Source: Acidobacteriota bacterium
GTDB lineage: Bacteria > Acidobacteriota > Terriglobia > Acidiferrales > UBA7541
Assembly: GCA_021832085.1 (NCBI GenBank)
Contig: JAKBLM010000001.1
Span: 124,001-188,000 of the forward strand
Length of the DNA: 64,000 nucleotides
Direction: 5' to 3'
This document shows positions 51,600 to 60,598 of the stretch, piece by piece. A program made the translations under genes and the position numbers. Under the pieces are notes generated by a model that saw only the letters and a list, made by a program, of their open reading frames with translations, was not told the origin of the DNA and ran no database searches. Numbering within the stretch: position 1 is the stretch's first letter; each line of letters begins with the position of its first letter.

Positions 51600-53084
51600 C
51601 TAATGCTGAGTTTGGGATGAGTTCCGCTTTCTCCAGGCGAGATAGGCGAGGGAGATCAACAGCAGCCAGGGCAGGCCGGCGAGCAGCGTGGGACGCATGC
51701 TCGGCACCCACCACGTGGAAACGAGAATCCCCAGGAGCAAGGCCAAGCCAAGCAGGGTGAGCCATGGATAACCCGGCATGCGGACCGGGAGCGGGGGATT
51801 GCCGTGGCGCAGCCAGGCGCGGCGAAAAGCGAGGTGAGTAACAAAAATCATGATCCAGACGAACATGCCGCCAAACAGCGCTACGCCGAGCAGGTAGACA
51901 TAGGCGGTGCCGGGCGAGAGCGCGGCGACAATCGTCGCCACGATCAAGCCGAGTGTCGAGGCGAGCAGGGCGCGGATCGGCGTGCCGCGGCGGTTGACCA
52001 CGCCGAGCGCTTGCGGGGCGTAATGGCCGCGGGCCAGCGAGAAGACCATGCGCGTGCTCAGGTAGAGGTCGCAATTCATGCTGGAGAGCGCGGCCGTGAG
52101 CACGACGAAATTCATGATGTTGGTGGCCGCCGGCACGTGGAGCAACTGGAACACGCGGACGAAGGGGCTGGCGCGCACGTCGGATGTGGACTGGACCTGG
52201 TTCCATGGAACGACGGCGATCAGCACGACCATGGCGCCGGCGTAGAAGAGGATCAGACGGAGCACCATAGAGCGCAGGGCTTTCGGCACGGCGGTTTGGG
52301 GATCGTGAGCCTCGCCGGCGGTGACGGCGACGACTTCGGTGCCGATGTAGCTGAAGATGACAAATCCCATCGCGAGCCACAGGCCGGCGAGGCCGTGCGG
52401 GAAAAAGCCTCCGTGGGCTGTGAAATTGGCGAGGCCGACACCCGGCTCGCGGACCACGTGGAAGAGCAGCAGCGCGCCGAAGGCGATGAAGAGGACGATC
52501 GCGGCGACCTTGATCATCGCGAACCAGTATTCGAACTCGCCGAAGCTGCCCACTCCCATCGCATTGGCGCTCACCAGCACCAGCGAGATGAGCACAACCC
52601 ATAGCCAGACGGGCAGGCCGGGAAACCACCAGCGGCAATAGATGGCGGCGGCGGTGGCTTCGCCGCCTATTGCGATACACTGGGCCGCCCAGTAGGTGTA
52701 GCGCACGACGAAGCCCGACCAACGGGAAAGATAGAGCTCGGCGTAAACGCCGAACGAACCGGCGGTGGGATGTGCGACGGCCATCTCGGAAAGCGCGCCC
52801 ATCATCAGCAGGGCGATTACGGCGCCGAGCAGGTAGCTGAGGATCACCGCGGGGCCGGCGGTGCGCACGGCCAGGGCGCTGCCGAGGAACAGCCCAGTGC
52901 CGATAGCGCCGCCGATGGCGATCATGGCCATTTGGCGGGTGGAAAGGCGGCGCGCCAGTCCGGCTTCGCGGCCGAGCGCCAGGCGAGCCTGCTCCTGCGC
53001 CGCGGCGGCGGCTTTCGAAAGATCGGCTTCGGTAGGCGTCGCGCGCTCCTCGCAGGCGATGAATTCTGCCGGTGCCGCCGCCAA
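51600..53084 (-). CDS. Amino-acid permease (APC superfamily, AAT type)
   Basis: 494 residues with twelve hydrophobic helices. The first helix carries the substrate and Na/H-site motif AIGGAIGTGLFLGSA, and the loop after helix 2 has GALSEMAVAHPTAGSFGVYA, both typical of proton-coupled amino-acid importers of the AAT family. FSYIGTEVVAVTAGEA marks helix 6. The N-terminal ~45 residues are soluble. The start is a TTG at 53084, 17 bases after the PLP-enzyme stop, with no strong ribosome site, so coupling to the upstream gene is likely. The substrate cannot be inferred beyond amino acids. Confidence 0.9.
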   Translation of the reverse strand: MAAAPAEFIACEERATPTEADLSKAAAAAQEQARLALGREAGLARRLSTRQMAMIAIGGAIGTGLFLGSALAVRTAGPAVILSYLLGAVIALLMMGALSEMAVAHPTAGSFGVYAELYLSRWSGFVVRYTYWAAQCIAIGGEATAAAIYCRWWFPGLPVWLWVVLISLVLVSANAMGVGSFGEFEYWFAMIKVAAIVLFIAFGALLLFHVVREPGVGLANFTAHGGFFPHGLAGLWLAMGFVIFSYIGTEVVAVTAGEAHDPQTAVPKALRSMVLRLILFYAGAMVVLIAVVPWNQVQSTSDVRASPFVRVFQLLHVPAATNIMNFVVLTAALSSMNCDLYLSTRMVFSLARGHYAPQALGVVNRRGTPIRALLASTLGLIVATIVAALSPGTAYVYLLGVALFGGMFVWIMIFVTHLAFRRAWLRHGNPPLPVRMPGYPWLTLLGLALLLGILVSTWWVPSMRPTLLAGLPWLLLISLAYLAWRKRNSSQTQH

Positions 53085-53101
53085 GCGACGGCCGGAGAAC
53101 T

Positions 53102-54253
53102 CTACCCCTCTCGAACGAGCAAATCCAGATTGTCCTGAAGAACGCGGAGCAACTGCTCAACGTCGCCGAGGGTGTTGTAGACGTGGAAGGAGATACGAAG
53201 GCCGTCGTGGCGGCCGGAAGCGACAATGCCGCGGGCGTCGAGGCGGGCGAGCAAGGCCTGGAGGTTTTGCGCCTGCAGCACGACCAGCGGACCGACGGTG
53301 GCTTCCGGCGTCTTGAGGCGGATGCACAGGCGGCGGGTTCCCTCGACCAGCGCGTGCGCCAACATGGCGATCTGCGCCGAGACCTGGTCGAGGCCGAGAC
53401 CGGTGAGCAGCTCGATGCCGGGAATGGATCCGTAGAGATTGATGATCGGCGGCGTGCCGGTTTCGAAGCGGCGGGCGCCGGGCCCCAGGTCAAAGCGCTT
53501 CAGGTCGAAAGCGAAGGGGTTGGCCTGGCCGATCCAACCGGTGACGGCCGGGGCCAGCGAAGGAGCGAGTTCGCGGCGAACGTAGAGGAAGGCGACACCA
53601 GGCGGGCCGAGCAGGTATTTGAGGGTGCCGCTGACGTAGAAATCGACCCCGAGTTCCTTGACGTCGAGCGGGCGCGTGCCGCAGTCCTGGTAGCCGTCGA
53701 GAAGCAGCAGCGCGCCGCGCTCGTGGGCCAGGCGGGTGATCGCGGCAACGTCGGAGCGAAAGCCGTTGAGAAAGCTGACGTGGGTGAGCGGGACAATGAG
53801 CGTCCGGTCGTCGATCAGGCGGTCGTAGGCGGCCGGCGGCAGGGCGTTGTTCTCGGCCGGGACGAATTGCACCTGGGCGCCACGGGGGCGCTGCGCGAGC
53901 CAGACGTGACCCATCGTCGGAAACTCGAATTCGCCGAGGACGACCTTCGGACGGCGATCGAAGCCGAGCGCGCTGGCCACACCGGCGATTCCGGCCGAGG
54001 CGCTGGGGACGATCGCGACCTCGTCTGGCTCGGCGCCGATGAGACGGGCGAACACCGCTCGGGCCTGCTCGTATTTCTGCATCCAGACGTCCCAGGGCGA
54101 ACCGGACTGGTGCCAGGAGACGACGAAGTCGAGCAGGCCGGCCTCGACGGTGGTGGAAAGGGCACCCTGGGAGCAGGAGTTGAGATAGATCTTGCGCTCG
54201 AAAATGGGGAATCGGGCGCGAATGTTGCCGACCGCTTCTGCCGTCAACGCCAA
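53102..54253 (-). CDS. Class V aminotransferase-fold PLP enzyme
   Basis: 383 residues, cysteine-desulfurase/kynureninase-like fold type I. The cofactor pocket is visible: the PLP-N1 Asp in LLLDGYQDCG, the Schiff-base Lys in VSGTLKYLLGPPG, and FETGTPPIINLYG near 260. It lacks the active-site Cys loop of true desulfurases, and the substrate is unclear (cleavage or transamination of an amino acid). The TTG start at 54253 has ACGGAG eight bases upstream. It is followed after 17 bases by an amino-acid permease, which suggests the pair imports and processes the same compound. Confidence 0.87.
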   Translation of the reverse strand: MALTAEAVGNIRARFPIFERKIYLNSCSQGALSTTVEAGLLDFVVSWHQSGSPWDVWMQKYEQARAVFARLIGAEPDEVAIVPSASAGIAGVASALGFDRRPKVVLGEFEFPTMGHVWLAQRPRGAQVQFVPAENNALPPAAYDRLIDDRTLIVPLTHVSFLNGFRSDVAAITRLAHERGALLLLDGYQDCGTRPLDVKELGVDFYVSGTLKYLLGPPGVAFLYVRRELAPSLAPAVTGWIGQANPFAFDLKRFDLGPGARRFETGTPPIINLYGSIPGIELLTGLGLDQVSAQIAMLAHALVEGTRRLCIRLKTPEATVGPLVVLQAQNLQALLARLDARGIVASGRHDGLRISFHVYNTLGDVEQLLRVLQDNLDLLVREG

Positions 54254-54640
54254 AGTCGATCTCCGTGAAACCGGACCGGGGAATCGCGAGAATCCGCGAA
54301 CGGGTCAGGCCGCAACCTCGGTGATCGCGGCGGGCGGCACGCTCGCGGGCCCCCGCGCTCGAAAGGCCGTGCCGAGGAACGACGCGGTTCCCACTCTCCG
54401 GAAAATGAGCGGAAGATATAGCGCGCGAGGGGAACCGGCGTCAAGAATCGCGTTGGCGAGCTGTGGGGGTGGTTCCGGAGCGAAGGCGCAGGCCTCCTGA
54501 GAGTGCGCGCGGGAGACGAAATGGGCGGAAATGGCCAACCGGGTCCCCTTCACCGCGAGAATCGGCATCTGTTAAAAATGGTGTCGGCGCGGCCGCGAGA
54601 AAAGAAGGCAGCGGGCGGAAGCGAGGAGGCAAAAGCATTG
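54254..54640. other. Divergent intergenic region
   Basis: 5' regions of the PLP-enzyme gene (minus) and the Asp-box protein gene (plus). The plus frame is open from 54503, but the start at 54641 is preferred. No other element seen. Confidence 0.5.
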
Positions 54641-56140
54641 ATGGATTCCGGCGGGAGCGGCGAGCACAGCTTTCATCTTTCCTCGTTTTTCCGCAACCGC
54701 ACACGAAGGCTGCCGTCCGTGCTGATCCTGCTCGCCGGGCTGGCGGGCTTGACGGGCCTGGCGACGGGCGCATTCGGACAGGCGCAGAAGAAAGCGACGC
54801 CGGCGACCGGAGGGCTGCCGATGGCGCCGGGACGGCACGTGGTGACGCTGACTCCGGTGCCGGGCTGGTTCACCGAGCCGTCGATTGCCGTGAATCCGTT
54901 CGATCCCCGTGAGGTGGTGGCCGCCTACCAGGACAACGCTCACGTTGCCTATTCGACCGACGGCGGGCAGACATGGAAAACGGCGCTGGGAACAGCGCCA
55001 AGCAACTACCTGGTTTCGGGCGACGTATCGGTGACGTACGACAACAAGGGGCACGCGATCCTCTGCTACATCGCTTTCGACAAGCTGGGAACCACCGATT
55101 ATTGGGCGCACAACGCGACGCGGAACGGGATTTTCGTGCGCCGGTCGCTCGACGGTGGCAAGACGTGGGCGGTGAAAGACGTGCCCGTGATCAAGCATCC
55201 CACAGTGCCGGGGATTCCCTTCGAGGACAAGCCGTACATCGTGGCCGACAACACACACAGCCCCTACGCGGGCAATCTCTATGTCGGCTGGACGCATTTC
55301 ACGCTGACGCAGTCGACGATTTTGTTTTCGCGCTCAACCGACGACGGGCAGAGCTGGAGCAAGCCGATCACGATCAGCACGCAGCCCGGGCTGCCGCGCG
55401 ACGATACCGGGGCGGTGGAAGGATTCGACGCGGCCGTTGGGCCCAACGGGACGATCTACGCGGTGTGGTCGAACGGCATGCACATCGTCCTGGCGACCTC
55501 GACCGATGGCGGCCGGCATTTTAGCCGCTCGCGGGAGATCATCCGGACCGCACCTTCCTACTTCAAGCCGGCGGACGTCGTGCGTGGCGACGGCTTCCCG
55601 CAGATTGCGATCGATCCGCACGGCGGCAAACGCGGCGGACCGCTTTACGTCTGCTGGAGCGACTATCGAAACGGCGATATTGACGTTTTCATCTCGCGCT
55701 CGACCAACCACGGGCGCACCTGGAGCCCGGCGGTGCGCGTGAACAACGATCCACCGCACGATGGCGCCGACCAGTTCATGCAGTGGGCAGCGGTCGATCC
55801 GGTGAGCGGCGACCTGTACGTCTTGTTCTACGACCGGCGGGCCGATCCGGAAAACCGGAAGGTGCTGATCACGCTGGCGCGCTCAACCGACGGCGGCCAT
55901 GTGTTCGCGAACTACGCCTGGACGCGCGAGCCGTTCAATCCGGATGACGCCTTCATCGGGGATTATTCAGGGCTTACCGCCTACAACGGCTGCGTCTACG
56001 GCGCCTGGACGCGGGAAGTCGCAATCAAGCCGCCATCGCCCGGCAAGCCCTACCCGGCGCGAAGGGGCCCCCATTCGGTCGTTCGCGTGGGGGTCGCCCG
56101 CTTCCCTTCACCGAGCGGGCGCGTTCAGGCTTGCCCGTAA
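54641..56140 (+). CDS. Secreted sialidase-fold (BNR/Asp-box) protein
   Basis: 499 residues from ATG 54641. A signal anchor (PSVLILLAGLAGLTGLATGAFG) precedes a six-bladed propeller with at least six Asp-box motifs: STDGGQTW, SLDGGKTW, STDDGQSW, STDGGRHF, STNHGRTW and STDGGHVF. The Arg triad and Tyr nucleophile of true sialidases cannot be assigned with confidence, so sugar hydrolysis is possible but unproven; many acidobacterial proteins of this type are simple binding propellers. AGGAGG lies about 12 bases before the ATG. Start alternatives are 54503 and 54578. Confidence 0.82.
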   Translation: MDSGGSGEHSFHLSSFFRNRTRRLPSVLILLAGLAGLTGLATGAFGQAQKKATPATGGLPMAPGRHVVTLTPVPGWFTEPSIAVNPFDPREVVAAYQDNAHVAYSTDGGQTWKTALGTAPSNYLVSGDVSVTYDNKGHAILCYIAFDKLGTTDYWAHNATRNGIFVRRSLDGGKTWAVKDVPVIKHPTVPGIPFEDKPYIVADNTHSPYAGNLYVGWTHFTLTQSTILFSRSTDDGQSWSKPITISTQPGLPRDDTGAVEGFDAAVGPNGTIYAVWSNGMHIVLATSTDGGRHFSRSREIIRTAPSYFKPADVVRGDGFPQIAIDPHGGKRGGPLYVCWSDYRNGDIDVFISRSTNHGRTWSPAVRVNNDPPHDGADQFMQWAAVDPVSGDLYVLFYDRRADPENRKVLITLARSTDGGHVFANYAWTREPFNPDDAFIGDYSGLTAYNGCVYGAWTREVAIKPPSPGKPYPARRGPHSVVRVGVARFPSPSGRVQACP

Positions 56141-56207
56141 CGGCTGCCGGAGGGCCGGGCGAAAGCCGCGACGGCAGCGGACCGTTGCGCGGGACGAGTG
56201 ATGACAT

Positions 56208-56531
56208 TTGCGGATGGATCCTCGGGAGCACGTTTCGCTGGTCGATCTGCAGCGGCAATTCAATCTGGCGATGCGCATCGAAGACCGGATCGCCCAGGCC
56301 GAGCGGACACTGAAAGAAGCGCACAACATCGCGAAACAGCTGCAAGACCGGCGCAAACGGCTGGCGGGCAAGTCGGGCGCGCGGACGACCCTCGAGGCCG
56401 TCGAAGCGCTCGACCGGCTGGTGGAACAGTGGAACCAGCTGAAGATGACCAAGCTGCCCGCGCTCAATCGGCAACTGACGAGCGCCGGGCTGCCGACGAT
56501 CACCGTCAGCGCCGCGCCGGCAAACATGTAG
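56208..56531 (+). pseudogene. Orphan C-terminal helical tail of a VPS10/BNR-type propeller protein
   Basis: Encodes ~107 residues: RMDPREHVSLVDLQRQFNLAM, then a helical hairpin. In large acidobacterial VPS10/sortilin-like propeller proteins a segment of the form V-x-MDPR-V----L--QF-L----D forms the C-terminal end after a beta-sandwich. Here that end stands alone, starts with TTG or ATG without a ribosome site, and two stops (56199-56204) close the frame just upstream. It is in a different frame from the Asp-box gene that ends 67 bases earlier. Most likely a remnant of a deleted larger gene, although a small expressed protein cannot be excluded. Confidence 0.55.
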
Positions 56532-56774
56532 AAGCCAGCGGCAAACAGAGAAAATCAGCCCGCGAAGCGCACCCTCGACGCCATGTCAGGGGCGCGCTTC
56601 GCATTTGTATCTGCGCGCGAGAAGCGAAATTTCACTCCGGCGGCAGGGTTGCGCCGTAGGCAATTGCCGCCAATTGCGAATCTAATCTCACGGGCAACTT
56701 TGCTATGCTTCGCGGCGTCGGCGCCTTAGGCCTCAAGGCGGATCCGTTAGCCTCCACGAGAGAGGTGGGACAAA

Positions 56775-58670
56775 GTGCCCGGTGACGAGGTGGTGACGTT
56801 GCGAACTTGGCGTCGCAGGGAAAACCCGTGGGTATGGGCGACGCTCCTCGCCGTGCTGGCGCTGTACGTTTTCAGCGCACTGCGCGTGGGGCCCGTCAGC
56901 AACTTCGGGATTATCGGGGATGATGCCTTATATTTTTCCTCGGCCAAGGCGCTGGCCGCGGGCCAAGGCTATATTCTGCCGAGTTTTCCCGTCCGGCTGA
57001 AGGCGACGAAATATCCCGAGCTGTATCCGCTGCTGCTGGCGGGCGTCTGGAAACTCGATCCGCACTTTCCGGGCAACATCAACGTTGCGGTGGGCTTGAC
57101 GCTGGCCTTCGGCTGCCTGGCGCTGCTCTTCGCGTTTCTGTTGCTGCGGCGGTGGCGCGGGCTGGGCGACTGGCAGGCGCTCGCGATCGTCACGCTCTGT
57201 GCGTTGACCACCTATTTCCTTTGGCTGAGCGCTTCGGTGATGACCGACATTCCGTTCATGGCCACGATGCTTGGCGCGGTCTGGCTGGAAGAGGGATTCG
57301 AAGGAAACGCGCAAACAACGAGTAAGGGCAGGTTCGAAACCCACCCCTCCCAGCGGTCCGACGAGGGTCACGGCACCAGCAAACAGGCGGTCATCGGGTC
57401 TGCCATTGGGGCCGGGCTGCTGGCGGGGATTTCGGTTGGCTTTCGCAGCCTGGGGATGGCGACGGTTGCCGGGATCGGGTTGGTGCTGCTGGTGAGACGC
57501 GACTATCGCCGGACCTTCTGGTTTTCGCTAGCGGCCGCGCCACTGGTGGCGCTATTCCTGTGGCCGGCGTTCTCCGCGCTCGTGCATCCCTCAAATGCCC
57601 GACTCGTGACCGACCCCGACGCTTCCGGATGGACACAAACGCTCTGCTACTACAGCAGCTATGCGTGCAACTGGCGGATGAACGTGGAGGGGGAGGGCAT
57701 GCTGAGGGCAGTCGTGTTGACGAACCTAAAGGATATCTTTCAGCAGCCCGGGCTTGAACTGCTTACTCCTCTCGTGGCTCGGACCAGCCTTTTGGCTCTG
57801 GTGTTGGTATCGCTAGTGAGCGTGGGAGCGTACGCCGGAATCCTAAGGCAGGTGCGGAGAGCGGGCTGGCAGCCGCTGCCATTGGTGTTCCTTCTTTATT
57901 TACTGGTCGTCGTGCCGTGGCCGTACCCGCCAGGACGCTTCCTGGTGCCGTTTCTGCCGCTCTTCTTCGGTGGGCTGTGGGTGGAAGGGAGGCATTTCGT
58001 TGCGCTCGTCACGGAATACTTGCGGCAGGGACACTCGGCCGCGGAGCGTACCATTAGCGTCGCCCTGACCCTGGGTGTGCTCCTGCTCGCGCTGACGGTG
58101 GCTGCCAACTATGCCTTGGCCATCCCCGCCGAGACAGGTGGGTTTGCCGCCAAGAACCGCAGCGCGCTTGTCGACGAACGTGAGGCATATGAGTGGATCC
58201 GAATTTACGCGGCACCAAACTCCCGCGTCATCGCGTATCGGGGCGGCCTTGCCTACCTCTACACTGGCCATCCATCCGTCCCCCCTATCGCCTGGCAGAC
58301 GGGGTCCTCCTATCGAAATATTCCTCGCTACGCCGAGCGTGACGCAAAGCACTTGGCTGATGTGGCGCGCCACGTCCGAGCGGCTTACTGGCTCAGAACA
58401 CCAGGCGATTTCCTTTTCGCCGGACGCATAGAGCACAGGTTTCTTCAGGCACGCCAAAAGCAGTTGCTGGCCGGGTCACCGGTGGTGTTCGAAAGCGTCG
58501 ACGGGACGGTACGGTTGTACGACGTGCGGTGCTTCAGCGGCGCCGTGAAGAAGGGGTGTGGACGAAAGGCATGGGCCAGTCGAGGGAGCGCGGAGGCGCC
58601 ACGCCGGGCTCCCAAGCCATCGCCCAGCACGCTGGGTTCCCACCGCGTCGTTACGGGCCCGCGCTCATGA
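56775..58670 (+). CDS. GT39-type membrane glycosyltransferase
   Basis: 631 residues, about eleven membrane helices. The first periplasmic loop has IIGDDALYFSSAKALAAGQG, with the acidic pair expected at the catalytic site, and KATKYPELYPLLLAGVW. It should transfer a sugar from a polyprenyl-phosphate donor outside the inner membrane. A hydrophilic stretch about residues 176-204 interrupts two helices, and the last ~40 residues are Arg/Ser/Pro-rich and unlike the family, perhaps a late read-through extension. The start is a GTG at 56775 with AGAGGTGGG upstream. A decayed copy of its 5' part lies downstream at 58880-59135. Confidence 0.85.
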   Translation: MPGDEVVTLRTWRRRENPWVWATLLAVLALYVFSALRVGPVSNFGIIGDDALYFSSAKALAAGQGYILPSFPVRLKATKYPELYPLLLAGVWKLDPHFPGNINVAVGLTLAFGCLALLFAFLLLRRWRGLGDWQALAIVTLCALTTYFLWLSASVMTDIPFMATMLGAVWLEEGFEGNAQTTSKGRFETHPSQRSDEGHGTSKQAVIGSAIGAGLLAGISVGFRSLGMATVAGIGLVLLVRRDYRRTFWFSLAAAPLVALFLWPAFSALVHPSNARLVTDPDASGWTQTLCYYSSYACNWRMNVEGEGMLRAVVLTNLKDIFQQPGLELLTPLVARTSLLALVLVSLVSVGAYAGILRQVRRAGWQPLPLVFLLYLLVVVPWPYPPGRFLVPFLPLFFGGLWVEGRHFVALVTEYLRQGHSAAERTISVALTLGVLLLALTVAANYALAIPAETGGFAAKNRSALVDEREAYEWIRIYAAPNSRVIAYRGGLAYLYTGHPSVPPIAWQTGSSYRNIPRYAERDAKHLADVARHVRAAYWLRTPGDFLFAGRIEHRFLQARQKQLLAGSPVVFESVDGTVRLYDVRCFSGAVKKGCGRKAWASRGSAEAPRRAPKPSPSTLGSHRVVTGPRS

Positions 58671-58879
58671 CTGTTATCCACTCGGTGGCTTCGATGCCGA
58701 ACGTCACTCGGCTAAAGGTTTAAGGTTTTCGGAGCGGGTGTGCCTGGCACGGAGCCTCTGGAGATATTTTCGGAAGCACGCAAGGCTGCGGTTTTCGGTT
58801 GGATGGTCAATGAAAGCAGATTTTCAAAAGATCGGCAAGTATTCGCGAGGAAACCAGAGCAAATATCATGGGCGCGAAA

Positions 58880-59135
58880 CAGCAACATTACAAGGAATGG
58901 CGTACGGCGAGAATCCATGGGCGTGGGCGACGCTTGGCGTCGTGCTGATGCCCTACGTCTCACTGCGATAAGGCCCGGTCGAATCAGAAATTTCAGAGTG
59001 CAACTCAACTCTTCAAGTATTTCCTCTGTAGGGCTTTGGCCTCGGATCAGGGCCGGTCAAAGCCGGCCACGCTTCGGACGTTGTTTCATGTACGAAATGT
59101 CCCGACTTGTATCCGCAAGTGCTACTCCTTGTCCG
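58880..59135 (+). pseudogene. Decayed duplicate of the GT39 gene 5' end
   Basis: Aligns by eye with 56795-57050. GAGAATCCATGGGCGTGGGC parallels GAAAACCCGTGGGTATGGGC, ACTGCGATAAGGCCCGGTC parallels ACTGCGCGTGGGGCCCGTC, and ACGAAATGTCCCGACTTGT parallels ACGAAATATCCCGAGCTGT. The copy has an in-frame stop (TAA) after ~25 codons and several indels, and ends before the second membrane helix region. It is a relic of a tandem duplication. Confidence 0.75.
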
Positions 59136-59181
59136 AAGGCTTCATCTTGATGTCCGCGGTGTGTGCACTTAGCCCGCACGC

Positions 59182-60399
59182 TTAGGCCTGGGCTGGACGG
59201 GTGTTCGTCGTCTGGGAATAAGCAAACAATCGTTTCAGTCGCAGCAGTGGACCTTCAAAATACCGGCGCGAGAGCTCAGCGAGAATAAAACAGATGGCGA
59301 AGACAGCCACTGCGCGAATGCAAAGCGCTCCCAGCCGGCCCAGTTCATTGACGACAAGGGCGGGATAGACCCCGAAAACCTGATCCCACTCGTGGAAGAA
59401 AAATGGATGGGCAAGATAGAGGAAGTAGCTCCATTCCCCGCATTTCCTCAACCAGCGGGACTGCATAGAACGGCCGAGGGGTGGAACGGCTGCGCTGAGC
59501 ACGACGGATAGCAGGCCGGTGAACAACAGCGTGGAAAAAGTAAACAGCAGGGCGTCTCCCACGAGGGTATGGTACGGAGGGCTCACGGCCGCCACAATCA
59601 CTGCGATTCCGACGCAGAACAACCCCAGTTCATAGAGCCGTTCCTTCGAATACCACCGAGACCTAACGAACGAAGCGAGGAGCGCGCCGGCCGCTAGGCC
59701 GTCGAGTCGGAACCACGTGTAACTGTAGACATCCGCGCCATAAAGGAAGCCAATCCCCCGAATGAAAGGCTCTGCAAGGAATATGGCGGCAGCAAACATC
59801 CAGATTCGGCGGGGCGTCAAGCGCGCGACAAGCCAAGGCCAAATCAGATAGAAGTGTTCCTCTACCGAGAGCGACCAGAGTGTGGAATATGAAGCAGCTA
59901 TTCCAAAGATCGGCGACACATTAGAGAGATAGATGGCGCTGACCCCAACAAAGTCGAGCGAGCCTTTGTAGAAAACCGCGATGAAAACCAAAGTCAGATA
60001 GTAAAGCGGCAAAATTCGCAGTGCGCGGCGGGCGTAAAAATTCCGAAAATAGTGCGGTTTCCCGGCAGAGTCCAAAAGAATTCCGGTAATCAAAAAGCCC
60101 GAGAGGACAAAAAACAGGTCAACGCCGGCCCAGCCAAATCGTGTGGCGAGTTCGACCGTCCGGGGAAGACCCGACCACTTTGCATTCTGCATCGTTAGCG
60201 CGAATGCATGGAAGAAAAGAACCATGAGGATAGCGATGCCGCGGAGGCCGTCCAGTTCTGGAACATGGGTCTGCCTTCGGGGCAGCAAGCACGGAATCGT
60301 CGAATCAATCGCTTGCTCGCGGGCGTGCGGCACTTCAACTGTCGGAGACAACACCTTGCTCCCGAGCGCCGATATGGCACGGTCTGATCCGCTTTCCAT
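59182..60399 (-). CDS. OafA/YrhL-family O-acyltransferase
   Basis: 405 residues, about ten membrane helices, acyltransferase family 3. The family's conserved N-terminal motif is HVPELDGLRGIAILMVLFFH, and further signatures are AGVDLFFVLSGFLITGIL, RRALRILPLYYL and TLWSLSVEEHFYLIWP, with the catalytic His in the first. It adds acetyl or other short acyl groups to polysaccharides at the membrane, which fits the neighbouring glycosyltransferase genes. The start is ATG 60399 or the GTG directly before it; no ribosome site is evident. Confidence 0.92.
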   Translation of the reverse strand: MESGSDRAISALGSKVLSPTVEVPHAREQAIDSTIPCLLPRRQTHVPELDGLRGIAILMVLFFHAFALTMQNAKWSGLPRTVELATRFGWAGVDLFFVLSGFLITGILLDSAGKPHYFRNFYARRALRILPLYYLTLVFIAVFYKGSLDFVGVSAIYLSNVSPIFGIAASYSTLWSLSVEEHFYLIWPWLVARLTPRRIWMFAAAIFLAEPFIRGIGFLYGADVYSYTWFRLDGLAAGALLASFVRSRWYSKERLYELGLFCVGIAVIVAAVSPPYHTLVGDALLFTFSTLLFTGLLSVVLSAAVPPLGRSMQSRWLRKCGEWSYFLYLAHPFFFHEWDQVFGVYPALVVNELGRLGALCIRAVAVFAICFILAELSRRYFEGPLLRLKRLFAYSQTTNTRPAQA

Positions 60400-60598
60400 C
60401 ACTGGAACGGAACTACGTCCCCTCCCGGTTGCCGCCTGCCAATGATTCGGTCGATACTTGGCGAATTATACTTCCCGGACCTAGCCGATTTTCCCAAGTT
60501 CCGCAGCTACCGGTTGCAACTGAGACAACAAGCACCGCGCGCTTGAAGCGGAATGCCGCACAGAGAGATGCTCCTGCCAGCGACCACATCCATGCTTT

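Noticed and set aside
51499..53493. 664-codon minus-strand frame
   Set aside because: Overlaps the amino-acid permease in another frame; composition is Arg/Pro-rich and the permease frame has all expected helices and motifs.
53102..54253. Calling the PLP enzyme a cysteine desulfurase
   Set aside because: The Lys and Asp for the cofactor are present, but the catalytic Cys loop of IscS/SufS proteins was not found.
54641..56140. Calling the Asp-box protein a sialidase
   Set aside because: The fold repeats are clear, but the catalytic Arg triad and Tyr/Glu pair could not be assigned by eye.
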